Assembly: GCF_013839445.1 (NCBI RefSeq)
Contig: NZ_JACDIT010000002.1
Location: forward strand, 186,001 to 250,000
Reading direction: 5' to 3'
DNA length: 64,000 nucleotides
Source: Chthonobacter albigriseus
GTDB taxonomy: Bacteria > Pseudomonadota > Alphaproteobacteria > Rhizobiales > Pleomorphomonadaceae
Made by a program: the position numbers and the translations under genes. Shown here one piece after another: positions 51,645-60,148 of this stretch. The notes below the pieces were generated by a model. That model did no database searches, was not told the origin of the DNA, and saw only the letters and a list, made by a program, of their open reading frames with translations. Position 1 is the stretch's first letter. Every line of letters begins with the position of its first letter.

Positions 51645-52561
51645 CAGAAATACCCTTCCCGCTTCTTCTTCTCCATCGAGGCGGAGTCGTCGTGGTCGAT
51701 CAGCCGGCCGGCCCGCTCGGAGGTCCGGGCGAGCAGCATCTCGCGGACGATTTCCGGCAGCGTGGTCGCGGGGCTCTCCACCGCCGCGGTCAGCGGGTAA
51801 CAGCCGAGCGTGCGGAAGCGGATCAGCTTCTGCTCGGGCGTCTCGCCGGGCTTCAGAGGGATCCGATCGTCGTCGACCATGATCAGCATGCCGTCGCGTT
51901 CCACCACCGGGCGATAGTCGGCGAAGTAGAGCGGCACGATCGGGATGTCCTCGGCCAGGATGTACTGCCAGATGTCGAGCTCGGTCCAGTTCGACAACGG
52001 GAACACGCGGATGCTCTCGCCCGGCTTCACGCGGGCATTGTAGAGCCGCCAAAGCTCGGGCCGCTGGTTCTTCGGGTCCCAGGCATGGGTTTCAGTGCGG
52101 AAGGAGAAGATGCGCTCCTTGGCGCGGCTCTTCTCCTCGTCGCGACGCGCGCCGCCGAAAGCCGCGTCGAAACCGTACTTGGTCAGCGCCGCTTTCAGGG
52201 CGTCGGTCTTCATGACGTTGGTGTAGGCGGACGACCCGTGGGTGAAGGGCGTGATCCCCTGGGCGACGCCCTCCTGGTTCGTGTGGACGATCAGGTCCAG
52301 GCCGAGCCGCCGGGCGGTCTCGTCGCGGAAGCGGATCATCTCGCGGAACTTCCACGTGGTGTCGACGTGAAGCAGCGGGAACGGCGGCTTGGAGGGATAG
52401 AAGGCCTTCATCGCCAGGTGGAGCATCACCGACGAGTCCTTGCCGATCGAGTAGAGCATCACCGGGTTGCGGAACTCGGCCGCGACCTCGCGGATGATGT
52501 GGATGGACTCGGCCTCAAGCCGTCTCAAGTGGGTCAGTCGATCGGAGGACAACGCAGTCAC
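51644..52561 (-). CDS. cysD: Sulfate adenylyltransferase subunit 2
   Basis: ATP pyrophosphatase-type subunit of ATP sulfurylase, 305 aa from the GTG at 52561 ([20 protein letters not shown]), near the usual 302. Motifs: PP-loop [16 protein letters not shown] (about 38-53), [11 protein letters not shown]-type [15 protein letters not shown], and the C-terminal [12 protein letters not shown]. The frame is open to 52615, but those residues do not resemble CysD. The leader contains overlapping hairpins. Translationally coupled to cysNC. Confidence 0.95.
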   Translation of the reverse strand: MTALSSDRLTHLRRLEAESIHIIREVAAEFRNPVMLYSIGKDSSVMLHLAMKAFYPSKPPFPLLHVDTTWKFREMIRFRDETARRLGLDLIVHTNQEGVAQGITPFTHGSSAYTNVMKTDALKAALTKYGFDAAFGGARRDEEKSRAKERIFSFRTETHAWDPKNQRPELWRLYNARVKPGESIRVFPLSNWTELDIWQYILAEDIPIVPLYFADYRPVVERDGMLIMVDDDRIPLKPGETPEQKLIRFRTLGCYPLTAAVESPATTLPEIVREMLLARTSERAGRLIDHDDSASMEKKKREGYF

Positions 52562-52607
52562 CTTGGCATGCCGCCCCAACGTCCCCAGCGACAGCGGGGA
52601 CACGGGT

Positions 52608-52649
52608 CCGGGCACATGCCCGGCGAGGCCACAAGTAGCGTCGCCGGGC
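52608..52649 (-). promoter_or_regulatory. Competing hairpins in the cysD leader
   Basis: On the minus strand three arms occur in order: GCCCGGCGA (52649-52641), TCGCCGGGC (52626-52618), GCCCGG (52613-52608). The middle arm can pair perfectly with either the first (9 bp) or the third (6 bp, 4-nt loop), so the two stems exclude each other. They end 47 nt before the chosen GTG start. This is the geometry of an attenuator or riboswitch expression platform, but no T-run follows and high GC makes chance pairing likely. Confidence 0.35.
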
Positions 52650-52786
52650 CGTTTTACACAAGAGCGGCTCCCCGCGAGTTTCGGGTCGGATCGAGAAAAA
52701 TTTTCGCTCGCAATGGCCTTCTCTAGAACCGGCTGTGTTTGGCAGCGGGCCCGGAGGTCCGCCCGCGCAAATTTCCTCGCAGTCGG

Positions 52787-53710
52787 TCAGGAGCGGATGC
52801 CGCGTCGCCGCTGCCTGTTCCGGCGAAGGGCGTGCGGCAGGCCTCGCAGCGCCTCGATCGAGCGGCGGCGTTCCCCACGCTTCTGCAGATGGGCGAAGCG
52901 GGCGCCGAGGGCGTAGGTGCAGGCGCGCAGATGGTCCATCAGCGCCCGCCGGTCGGCGAGATCGGCGAGGCTGGCGTAAGGGATCGGATCGCCGATCGCC
53001 ACGGGCATCGAGGTGCCGATCCGGTCGCGCACCTCCTTGAAGATGAGCGACAGGCGCAGCGCCTGGTGGATGTGGCTGGCGATCTGGAAAATTCGCGAGT
53101 TCTGGCCCGCGAAGAAAACCGGGACCACGGTGGCGCGGGTGCGCTGGATCAACTGACTGGTGAAGGGCTGCCAGGTGGCGTCGATGGCGTCGCGTCGTCC
53201 GAGGCGGTCGGGCGCGGTGGAAACGCCGCCGGCGGGAAACACGACGATGCAGCCGCCAGCCTCCAGGTGGCGGCGGGCCGCCTGGCGAGTGGCCAGGTTG
53301 GTGGCGAGCGCCTCCTCGGTCTCGGCGAAATCCACGGGAAGCAGATAGGGCTTCACCTCCGGCGCGCGCAGCAGAACGGCGTTGGTCAGCACCAGGAAGT
53401 CCGAGCGGACCTTCTCGATCAGCCAACTGATGACGATGCCGTCGAGGACGCCGAAAGGGTGATTGGCGACGACGACCAGCGGGCCGGAGCGGGGAATGCC
53501 GGCGAGGCGGTCCTCGTCGATGTCGACGGTGATTTGGAGGCGGCGGACCGCGGCCTGAAAGAAGCTCTCGCCCGGAACCGGATTGCTCCGGTTCTCCAGG
53601 TAGAGGCGCTTGAGTTCAGGCTGCCCCGTCGCCCGCTCGATGAGCCGGATGAGGTTCCGCTTCAGGGGAGGAAACGTCGGGTCCGCGTAGGAAAAGATCA
53701 GATTGTCCAT
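52787..53710 (-). CDS. Lysophospholipid acyltransferase family protein (PlsC/OlsA-like)
   Basis: A 307-aa putative acyltransferase. Block I NHPFGVLDG (HxxxxD, about 83-91) supplies the catalytic His and Asp; block III IVVFPAGGVSTAP is the phosphate-binding element; VVPVFFAGQNSRIF is block IV. The family includes 1-acylglycerol-3-phosphate and ornithine-lipid acyltransferases and proteins annotated as hemolysins. The C-terminus is strongly basic (RRNRQRRRGIRS), which fits membrane-surface binding. It lies 225 bp upstream of cysD on the same strand. Confidence 0.87.
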   Translation of the reverse strand: MDNLIFSYADPTFPPLKRNLIRLIERATGQPELKRLYLENRSNPVPGESFFQAAVRRLQITVDIDEDRLAGIPRSGPLVVVANHPFGVLDGIVISWLIEKVRSDFLVLTNAVLLRAPEVKPYLLPVDFAETEEALATNLATRQAARRHLEAGGCIVVFPAGGVSTAPDRLGRRDAIDATWQPFTSQLIQRTRATVVPVFFAGQNSRIFQIASHIHQALRLSLIFKEVRDRIGTSMPVAIGDPIPYASLADLADRRALMDHLRACTYALGARFAHLQKRGERRRSIEALRGLPHALRRNRQRRRGIRS

Positions 53711-53789
53711 GGCCGTTCGAATGGCGGTGAACGCAGCGTCTTATGGCACAAATATCCATGGAGTGCGAACGGACGATGACGGATCCGGA

Positions 53790-54818
53790 TTACCGGACCG
53801 GCGGGGGCGCCGTGGAGGCGCGGACGATCAGTTCGACCGGCCAGACCTCGTGTGGCTGGTCCAGCACCTCGCCCGTGACCTGCGCCAGCGCCATCTCCGC
53901 GACGCGCGCGCCCGCCGCCCGGATCGAGGAGCGTGTGGTGGTCAGAGGCGGCATCATCTGATCCGCCCGGAAGGCCGGCATTTCGTCGTCATGAGCGATG
54001 ATGGAGATATCGCCCGGCACCTCCAGGCCAGACTCGGCGACCGCCTTCAATACGCCCAAGGCGACGAGGATGCTGCCACAGAGAAAGGCGGTGGGAGGCC
54101 CCTCCCCGGCCAGCGCGGCGCGCGCTGCACGGTAGCCGTTCTCCATGGTCATGGGCCCGGCGGAGAAGAGATCGAGCGACGGTTGGTTGCCGGCCTCGGC
54201 GAAGGCATCGAGCGTTCCAGCGCGACGGTCGACCGCGAAGGTGAAGCGTTCGTCGCCGTTGACGAGTGCGATCCGGCGGTGGCCGAGCTGCAGGAGAAAG
54301 CGGGTCGCCTGCAGAAAGGCGCCGCGGTTGTCGATGTCGAGAGAGACGACGTCGAGCCCCTCGCCCGCCCGGCCATGCACCACGGCCGGGAAGCCGAGCG
54401 CGCCGATACGGACGATGCGCGGATCGTCGACGGCAGGGCTGGAGATGATCACGGCGTCGACGGTGCCGCTGCGAACCAGGCGACCGTAGGTGGCAATCTC
54501 GGTTTCGGACGTGGTGGGGCTAATCAGGATGTCGAAGTTGTTCCGGCCCGCGGTTTCGCTGACCCCGGCGAGGAACTCCACGAAAAGCGGATCCAGAAGA
54601 ACATTCCGCTCCACGGGGAAAACGATGCCGAGCGCATGGGCGGTTCCGGTGGCCAGGCGGCGCGCGGCGGGCGACGGTCGGTATCCGAAGCGGCTCGCCG
54701 CTTCCATAACACGCAGTCGCGTCGCCTCGCCCACCTCCGGATAGCCGTTGAGAGCGCGGCTCACGGTGGTCTGCGACAGACCGAGGTGAGCCGAAAGCTC
54801 CTTCAAATTCATCGCCAT
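53790..54818 (-). CDS. LacI-family transcriptional repressor (AglR/ThuR-like)
   Basis: A 342-aa regulator. The N-terminal HTH reads MNLKELSAHLGLSQTTVSRA then LNGYPEVGEATRLRVMEAAS, with hinge RRLATGTAHALGIV, followed by a periplasmic-binding-protein-like effector domain (VDAVIISSPAVDDPRIVRIG, TAFLCGSILVALGVLKAVAE). The start is either ATG 54818 or ATG 54812. It is divergent from the alpha-glucoside uptake operon with LacI-type palindromes before both genes, so it probably represses both and is released by a disaccharide. Confidence 0.9.
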   Translation of the reverse strand: MAMNLKELSAHLGLSQTTVSRALNGYPEVGEATRLRVMEAASRFGYRPSPAARRLATGTAHALGIVFPVERNVLLDPLFVEFLAGVSETAGRNNFDILISPTTSETEIATYGRLVRSGTVDAVIISSPAVDDPRIVRIGALGFPAVVHGRAGEGLDVVSLDIDNRGAFLQATRFLLQLGHRRIALVNGDERFTFAVDRRAGTLDAFAEAGNQPSLDLFSAGPMTMENGYRAARAALAGEGPPTAFLCGSILVALGVLKAVAESGLEVPGDISIIAHDDEMPAFRADQMMPPLTTTRSSIRAAGARVAEMALAQVTGEVLDQPHEVWPVELIVRASTAPPPVR

Positions 54819-54830
54819 GGACGATCGCGT

Positions 54831-54846
54831 CTCAAACCGCTTTGAT
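54831..54846. promoter_or_regulatory. LacI-type operator next to the repressor start
   Basis: TCAAACCGCTTTGA at 54832-54845 is an imperfect palindrome centred on CG, 14 bp upstream of the repressor ATG. It matches the perfect operator at 55078-55093 at 13 of 14 core positions and probably mediates autorepression. Confidence 0.65.
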
Positions 54847-55041
54847 GCACCATGCCCCGATCTCCGGCCCGGCGGGCATCCCCGCCCGGTCGTTGCAGCG
54901 GTCCGTTGCCCGCTCCCCGATCCACTCAAGATAAATCGGAAACCGCTGCAAAACCAAGCGTCTCATTCCGCCTCCGCAACATTCGCAGAGAACTGCGGGA
55001 ACCCGGGGACATAGACCGCGTTGAAAACCAACGGCGTCAAC

Positions 55042-55071
55042 TTGACACATGCAGTCTTCAGGGCTCTTATA
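55042..55071 (+). promoter_or_regulatory. Sigma70-type promoter of the alpha-glucoside operon
   Basis: TTGACA at 55042-55047, an 18-nt spacer and CTTATA at 55066-55071 (or TTATAG, 19-nt spacer). The LacI-type operator starts 7 bp after the -10, covering the expected start site. Confidence 0.65.
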
Positions 55072-55077
55072 GCATCG

Positions 55078-55093
55078 CTCAAAGCGCTTTGAG
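55078..55093. promoter_or_regulatory. Perfect LacI-type operator before the thuE-like gene
   Basis: CTCAAAGCGCTTTGAG is a perfect 16-bp palindrome with the central CG typical of LacI-family operators. It lies immediately downstream of the promoter -10 box and 80 bp before the gene start, a position where a bound repressor would block transcription. Confidence 0.8.
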
Positions 55094-55172
55094 AGGAGCC
55101 GGGGTCGAACCCTGGTCAAGCGCGCGGGCGTGGCCCGGAGCAGGAATTCGGGATCCAAGGGAGGAAACACAC

Positions 55173-56453
55173 ATGACCAGGTCCAGGAGCCTCATCCGGC
55201 TCGTTGCTGTTGCGTTGTCCGCTGGCGTGGCGCTCGGCGCCGTAGCTGCCCGCGCGGAAGAGCTGTCGCTCGTCTCAGGCGCCGTCGGCAACGACCTTGC
55301 CGAGCTCGAAGCGCAGCTGAAGATCTTCACGGAAAAGACCGGCCACACCGTCAAGGTCGTGAACATGCCGGCATCGACGACCGACCAGTTCGGCCAGTAC
55401 CGGCTTTGGCTGTCGGCCGGCAACGCCGACATCGACGTCTACCGCACCGACGTGATCTGGGCGCCGCAGCTGGCCGAGCACTTCGTGGACCTGACCGAGG
55501 CGGCCAAGGACGTCGCCAAGGACCATTTCCCGGCGATCATCGAGAGCCAGACGGTGAACGGCAAGCTGGTCGCTCTGCCGATGTTCACCGACGCCCCGGC
55601 GCTCTACTACCGCAAGGATCTGCTGGAGAAGTACGGCAAGCAGCCGCCGAAGACCTGGGACGAAATGGCGGCCACCGCCAAGGAGATCCAGGACAAGGAG
55701 CGCGAAGCCGGCAGCGCCCAGCTCTGGGGCTTCGTGTTCCAGGCCAATGCCTATGAAGGCCTGACCTGCAACGCGCTGGAGTGGATCAAGTCGTTCGGCG
55801 GCGGGCAGATCGTAGAAGCGGACGGCACCATCTCGGTGAACAACGAGAAGGCCGCCAAGGCGCTCGACACGGTGAAGACCTGGGTCGGTTCGATCGCGCC
55901 GGAAGGCGTGCTCGCCTACCAGGAGGAGGATGCGCGCGGCCTCTGGCAGACCGGCAACGCCGTGTTCATGCGCAACTGGCCCTACGCCTACGCGCTCGGC
56001 AACGGCGACGACAGCGCCGTGAAGGGCAAGTTCGACGTGACGACCCTGCCGGTCGGTGCCGAAGGCGAGAGCTCGGCGGCAACGCTTGGCGGCTGGAACC
56101 TGGCGGTGGCCAAGTATTCCACCAAGCAGGAAGCGGCGATCGAGCTGGCGCTCTATCTGGCCTCCGCCGAGGCGCAGAAGTACCGTGCGCTGCAGAATTC
56201 CCGCCTGCCGACGATCGAGGCGCTCTACGACGATCCGGAGATCCAGGAGAAGCAGCCGATCATCCCGCGCTGGAAGGAAGTGTTCCAGAACGCCGTGCCG
56301 CGGCCGTCGGCGCCGACGAAGACCAAGTACAACGAGGTCTCCAGCGAGTTCTGGACCGCCGTGCACAACACGCTGTCCGGCGACGGTGACGGGGCGACCA
56401 ACCTGAAGAAGCTGGCCGCCCGGCTGAAGCGTCTGCAGGGCAGCAGCTGGTAA
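55173..56453 (+). CDS. thuE: ABC transporter substrate-binding protein for trehalose/maltose-type sugars (ThuE-like)
   Basis: A 426-aa periplasmic binding protein. Signal peptide MTRSRSLIRLVAVALSAGVA ... ARAEE. The mature part (LSLVSGAVGNDLAELEAQLK, DVYRTDVIWAPQLAEHFVDL, TDAPALYYRKDLLEKYGKQP, VFMRNWPYAYALGNGDDSAV) is very close to what I know of rhizobial ThuE, which binds trehalose, maltose and sucrose. The ATG at 55173 follows GGGAGG. It is first gene of the operon E-F-G-glucosidase-ATPase, with a strong hairpin after it. Confidence 0.92.
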   Translation: MTRSRSLIRLVAVALSAGVALGAVAARAEELSLVSGAVGNDLAELEAQLKIFTEKTGHTVKVVNMPASTTDQFGQYRLWLSAGNADIDVYRTDVIWAPQLAEHFVDLTEAAKDVAKDHFPAIIESQTVNGKLVALPMFTDAPALYYRKDLLEKYGKQPPKTWDEMAATAKEIQDKEREAGSAQLWGFVFQANAYEGLTCNALEWIKSFGGGQIVEADGTISVNNEKAAKALDTVKTWVGSIAPEGVLAYQEEDARGLWQTGNAVFMRNWPYAYALGNGDDSAVKGKFDVTTLPVGAEGESSAATLGGWNLAVAKYSTKQEAAIELALYLASAEAQKYRALQNSRLPTIEALYDDPEIQEKQPIIPRWKEVFQNAVPRPSAPTKTKYNEVSSEFWTAVHNTLSGDGDGATNLKKLAARLKRLQGSSW

Positions 56454-56463
56454 GTCCCGTTCC

Positions 56464-56487
56464 CGGGATCGCCGTCCGGCGATCCCG
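56464..56487 (+). other. Stable intercistronic hairpin after thuE
   Basis: Perfect 10-bp arms CGGGATCGCC/GGCGATCCCG with a 4-nt loop, 10 bp past the stop. Such stems after binding-protein genes commonly protect the upstream mRNA and give higher yield of the binding protein than of the permeases; that role is inferred. Confidence 0.65.
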
Positions 56488-56594
56488 CCTCCCGAGCGTT
56501 CGCCGGCGGATGATCCCGCTGCCGGCCATGCCGACTCCACCGGTCCGCGCCATCCCGCGCGGGCCGGCCTTCCCGCACGCTGGCGGAGCACCCC

Positions 56595-57542
56595 ATGGCA
56601 GGACCGGTCTCACCCCACTCGGAACTCGGGCGGCAACGCATCCTTGCGGCCTGGTGGTTCCTGGCGCCGATGCTCGTCGTCCTCGCGGCCGCGGCCGGAT
56701 GGCCGCTCCTGAAGACGATCTACTTCTCCTTCACCGATGCGACGCTGAACAACCTGTCCGGCGCGCAGTGGGTCGGGATCCTGAACTACTACGAGTGGCT
56801 GGACTATGGCGACGGCACCGGCGAGGCCTTCGGGCTGCTGGCGGACGAGCAGTGGTGGGCGGCGGTCTACAACACCGTGCGGTTCACGCTGATCTCGGTG
56901 ACGCTGGAGACACTCTTCGGACTCGTCATCGCGCTGGTGCTCAACGCCGAGTTCAAGGGACGCGGCCTGGTGCGCGCCGCCGTGCTCGTTCCGTGGGCGA
57001 TCCCCACCATCGTCTCGGCGAAGATGTGGGCGTGGATGATGCACGACCAGTTCGGCATCCTGAACGACATGTTCCTGCGCCTGGGCCTGATCTCCGCGCC
57101 GATCGCCTGGACCGCCTCGCCGGACACGGCGATGGTGGCGGTGCTGATCGTGGACGTGTGGAAGACGACGCCGTTCATGGCGCTTCTGATCCTGGCCGGG
57201 CTGCAGCTGGTGCCGGGCGACATCTACGAGGCGGCCAAGATCGATGGGGTGCATCCGGTCAAGGTGTTCTTCAAGATCACGCTGCCGCTGATCCGGCCCG
57301 CCATCCTGGTGGCGGTGATCTTCCGCGCGCTCGATGCGATGCGGGTGTTCGACCTCATATACGTGCTGACGCCGAACAACGATCGGACACGCACCATGTC
57401 CGTGTTCGCGCAGGAGAACCTGTTCCAGTTCGACAAGTTCGCCTACGGCTCGGCCGCCTCCACCCTGCTCTTCGTCGTGATCGCGCTGATGGTGATCCTC
57501 ACCATTAAGCTCGGCCGCATGGATCTGGAAGGGAACGGCTGA
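56595..57542 (+). CDS. thuF: Sugar ABC transporter permease (ThuF/MalF-like)
   Basis: A 315-aa inner-membrane permease. It opens with a cytoplasmic tail and TM1 (WWFLAPMLVVLAAAAGWPLL), then FTDATLNN. The EAA loop is EAAKIDGVHPVKVFFKITLP (about 217-236). It partners the ThuG-like subunit that follows after one base. Confidence 0.9.
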   Translation: MAGPVSPHSELGRQRILAAWWFLAPMLVVLAAAAGWPLLKTIYFSFTDATLNNLSGAQWVGILNYYEWLDYGDGTGEAFGLLADEQWWAAVYNTVRFTLISVTLETLFGLVIALVLNAEFKGRGLVRAAVLVPWAIPTIVSAKMWAWMMHDQFGILNDMFLRLGLISAPIAWTASPDTAMVAVLIVDVWKTTPFMALLILAGLQLVPGDIYEAAKIDGVHPVKVFFKITLPLIRPAILVAVIFRALDAMRVFDLIYVLTPNNDRTRTMSVFAQENLFQFDKFAYGSAASTLLFVVIALMVILTIKLGRMDLEGNG

Positions 57543-57543
57543 C

Positions 57544-58368
57544 ATGAAGACCGTCAAGCAGATCCTGTTCTACCTGCTCGTGGTGGTGATCATCGTCCAG
57601 GCGGTGTTCCCGTTCTACTACGCCATCGTGACGAGCTTCAAATCCGGCACGTCGCTGTTCCAGGTGAACTACTGGCCGACGCAGTTCCGGTTCGACAACT
57701 ACGTCAGCGTCCTGACGAGCGGGTCGTTCATGCGGAACGTTCTGAACTCGCTGATCGTCGCCACGACGGTGGTGCTGATCTCGCTGTTCCTGGCGGTGAC
57801 CGCCGCCTATGCGCTGTCGAGGATCCCGTTCCGTGGCCGCGGGCTCTTGCTGATGACGATCCTGTCGGTGTCGATGTTCCCGCAGATCGCGGTGCTTGCC
57901 GGGCTGTTCGAGATGATCCGCGCGGCGGGGCTCTACAACACCCTGTTCGCGCTGATCTTCTCCTACATGATCTTCACCCTGCCCTTCACGGTGTGGGTGC
58001 TGACCACCTTCATGCGCGACCTGCCGGTTGAGATCGAGGAGGCGGCGATCGTCGACGGGGCGAGCCCGTGGGTGATCATCACGCGGGTGTTCCTGCCGCT
58101 GCTGTGGCCGGCGCTGGTGACCACCGGGCTGCTCGCCTTCATCGCCGCGTGGAACGAGTTCCTGTTCGCGCTGACGTTCGTCTCCAACAACGACACGCGG
58201 ACTGTGCCGGTGGCGATCGCGCTTCTTTCGGGTGCGACGGAGTTCGAGGTGCCATGGGGCAACATCATGGCCGCGTCGGTGATCGTGACCGTGCCGCTGG
58301 TGGTGCTTGTGCTGATCTTCCAGCGGAAGATCGTCTCGGGCCTGACAGCCGGTTCGGTTAAGGGTTGA
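57544..58368 (+). CDS. thuG: Sugar ABC transporter permease (ThuG/MalG-like)
   Basis: A 274-aa permease with six helices. TM1 is ILFYLLVVVIIVQAVFPFYY, the EAA loop is EEAAIVDGASPWVIITRVFL (about 166-185), and FIAAWNEFLFALTF is conserved in MalG-type subunits. At 274 aa it matches ThuG and is about 100 residues shorter than AglG, which favours the Thu assignment for the transporter. Confidence 0.9.
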   Translation: MKTVKQILFYLLVVVIIVQAVFPFYYAIVTSFKSGTSLFQVNYWPTQFRFDNYVSVLTSGSFMRNVLNSLIVATTVVLISLFLAVTAAYALSRIPFRGRGLLLMTILSVSMFPQIAVLAGLFEMIRAAGLYNTLFALIFSYMIFTLPFTVWVLTTFMRDLPVEIEEAAIVDGASPWVIITRVFLPLLWPALVTTGLLAFIAAWNEFLFALTFVSNNDTRTVPVAIALLSGATEFEVPWGNIMAASVIVTVPLVVLVLIFQRKIVSGLTAGSVKG

Positions 58369-58426
58369 GCACTTATCTTGCATGGAAGGGGCGCACGCCC
58401 CTGCCCTCGAGCCAGTCCGGATCCCG

Positions 58427-60088
58427 ATGAACAAGCCTTTCGCAGCGCCGCTTACCGCCCCTCTGACCTCCGACGCCGCCTGGTGGCGGGGGGCGGTGAT
58501 CTATCAGATATATCCGCGCTCCTTCCAGGACTCCAACGGCGACGGAATCGGCGACCTGCCGGGCATCACCAGCCGGCTCGGCTACGTCGCGGATCTCGGC
58601 GTCGACGCGATCTGGCTGTCGCCGTTTTTCACGTCGCCGATGAAGGACTTCGGCTACGACGTCTCCAACTACCGGGACGTCGATCCGATCTTCGGCACGC
58701 TGAAGGACTTCGACGACCTCGTCGCCGAGGCGCATCGGCTGGGCCTCAAGGTGATGATCGACCAGGTGCTGTCGCACACGTCCGACCAGCATCCCTGGTT
58801 CGCGGAAAGCCGGAAGGACAAGACCAACCCGAAGGCCGACTGGTTCGTGTGGGCGGACGCGCGGCCGGACGGCACGGCGCCGACCAACTGGCTGTCGGTG
58901 TTCGGCGGACCGGCCTGGGAGTGGGACAGCCGGCGCTGCCAGTACTACCTGCACAACTTCCTCGCCTCCCAGCCGGATCTCAACTTCCACAACGAGGAGG
59001 TCCAGGCGGCGCTGCTCGACGACGTGCGGTTCTGGCTGGAGCGGGGCGTCGACGGGTTCCGGCTCGACACGGTGAACTACTACTTCCACGACCGGGAGCT
59101 CCGGAGCAATCCGCCGCTCGACCGGGAGCAGACCGGCAACGACGCGCCGGCGGTGAACCCCTACGGGCGGCAGCAGCACATCTACGACAAGACCCAGCCG
59201 GAGAACATCGGCTTCCTCGTCAAGTTCCGAGCGCTGCTCGACGAATACCCGGGCACGACGGCGGTCGGCGAGGTGGGCGACGGAGACCGCTCGCTCGACA
59301 CCATGGCCGCCTACACGTCGGGCGGCGACAAGCTGCACATGTGCTACACCTTCGACTTCCTCGGGAGCGGCTACGGGCGGGACTTCTTCCGCGGCACGCT
59401 GGAGACCTTCGAGACGAAGGCGCAGTCGGGCTGGCCGTGCTGGGCGTGGTCCAACCACGACGTGATCCGTCATGCCACGCGCTTTGCCGACCGGACCAGC
59501 GACCCCGCCCGCATGGCCAAGCTGCTCGGCAGCCTGCTCCTGTCGTTCCGCGGTTCCGCGTGCCTCTACCAGGGCGAGGAGCTGGGGCTCACGGAGGCGG
59601 ATCTCGCCTACGAGGACCTGGTCGACCCCTACGGCATCCGCTTCTGGCCGGAGTTCAAGGGCCGCGACGGATGTCGCACGCCGATGGTGTGGGAGTCGGG
59701 CGCGCCCTACGGCGGGTTCTCGACCGCCAAGCCCTGGCTGCCGGTGCCGCAGGATCATCTGGCGCGGGCGCCGAGCGTCCAGGTGGGCGACAGCGCCTCG
59801 ATCCACGCGCACTACAGGCGCTTCCTGCATTTCCGGCGCGGCGAGCCCGCTCTGTTCTCCGGCGAGATCGAGTTCCTGGAGAGCGAGGGGGACGTGCTGG
59901 CCTTCCTGCGCAAGAGCGGGAACGAGGCCATTCTCTGCGTCTTCAACCTGGATCCAGAGCCAGCCGCCTTCGCGGTGCCGCCTCACCTCAGCGTCACCTC
60001 GATCGACGGGCTGGGCTTCACCGCCACGCTGACGGGTGGCGTGGTGAACCTCGGTCCGGAGGACGCCTTCTACGGACGCGTGGCCTGA
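58427..60088 (+). CDS. aglA: Alpha-glucosidase, GH13 (AglA-like)
   Basis: Cytoplasmic hydrolase of imported alpha-glucosides, about 553 aa. The (beta/alpha)8 barrel has region I LKVMIDQVLSHTSDQHPWF, region II GVDGFRLDTVNYYF (nucleophile Asp), region III AVGEVGDGD (acid/base Glu) and region IV WSNHDVIRHATRF. It opens WWRGAVIYQIYPRSFQDSNG, as in oligo-1,6-glucosidase and alpha-glucosidases. No signal peptide. The start is uncertain: an ATG at 58382 would add 15 residues, and neither site has a clear ribosome site. Confidence 0.91.
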   Translation: MNKPFAAPLTAPLTSDAAWWRGAVIYQIYPRSFQDSNGDGIGDLPGITSRLGYVADLGVDAIWLSPFFTSPMKDFGYDVSNYRDVDPIFGTLKDFDDLVAEAHRLGLKVMIDQVLSHTSDQHPWFAESRKDKTNPKADWFVWADARPDGTAPTNWLSVFGGPAWEWDSRRCQYYLHNFLASQPDLNFHNEEVQAALLDDVRFWLERGVDGFRLDTVNYYFHDRELRSNPPLDREQTGNDAPAVNPYGRQQHIYDKTQPENIGFLVKFRALLDEYPGTTAVGEVGDGDRSLDTMAAYTSGGDKLHMCYTFDFLGSGYGRDFFRGTLETFETKAQSGWPCWAWSNHDVIRHATRFADRTSDPARMAKLLGSLLLSFRGSACLYQGEELGLTEADLAYEDLVDPYGIRFWPEFKGRDGCRTPMVWESGAPYGGFSTAKPWLPVPQDHLARAPSVQVGDSASIHAHYRRFLHFRRGEPALFSGEIEFLESEGDVLAFLRKSGNEAILCVFNLDPEPAAFAVPPHLSVTSIDGLGFTATLTGGVVNLGPEDAFYGRVA

Positions 60089-60095
60089 CGATACG

Positions 60096-60120
60096 GCGGC
60101 AGCCCTTCAACGGCTGCCGC
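60096..60120 (+). other. Intercistronic hairpin between aglA and the ATPase gene
   Basis: Perfect 9-bp arms GCGGCAGCC/GGCTGCCGC with a 7-nt loop in the 60-bp spacer. No T-run follows; probably an mRNA-stability element rather than a terminator. Confidence 0.5.
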
Positions 60121-60148
60121 ATGACAAGAAACCGAATGGGAGGAAACG

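Noticed and set aside
49743-52052. cysNC extended upstream to a start at 52052
   Set aside because: The added 136 residues overlap cysD out of frame and have no similarity to CysN. The ATG at 51644 gives the normal CysNC length and a 4-bp coupling overlap.
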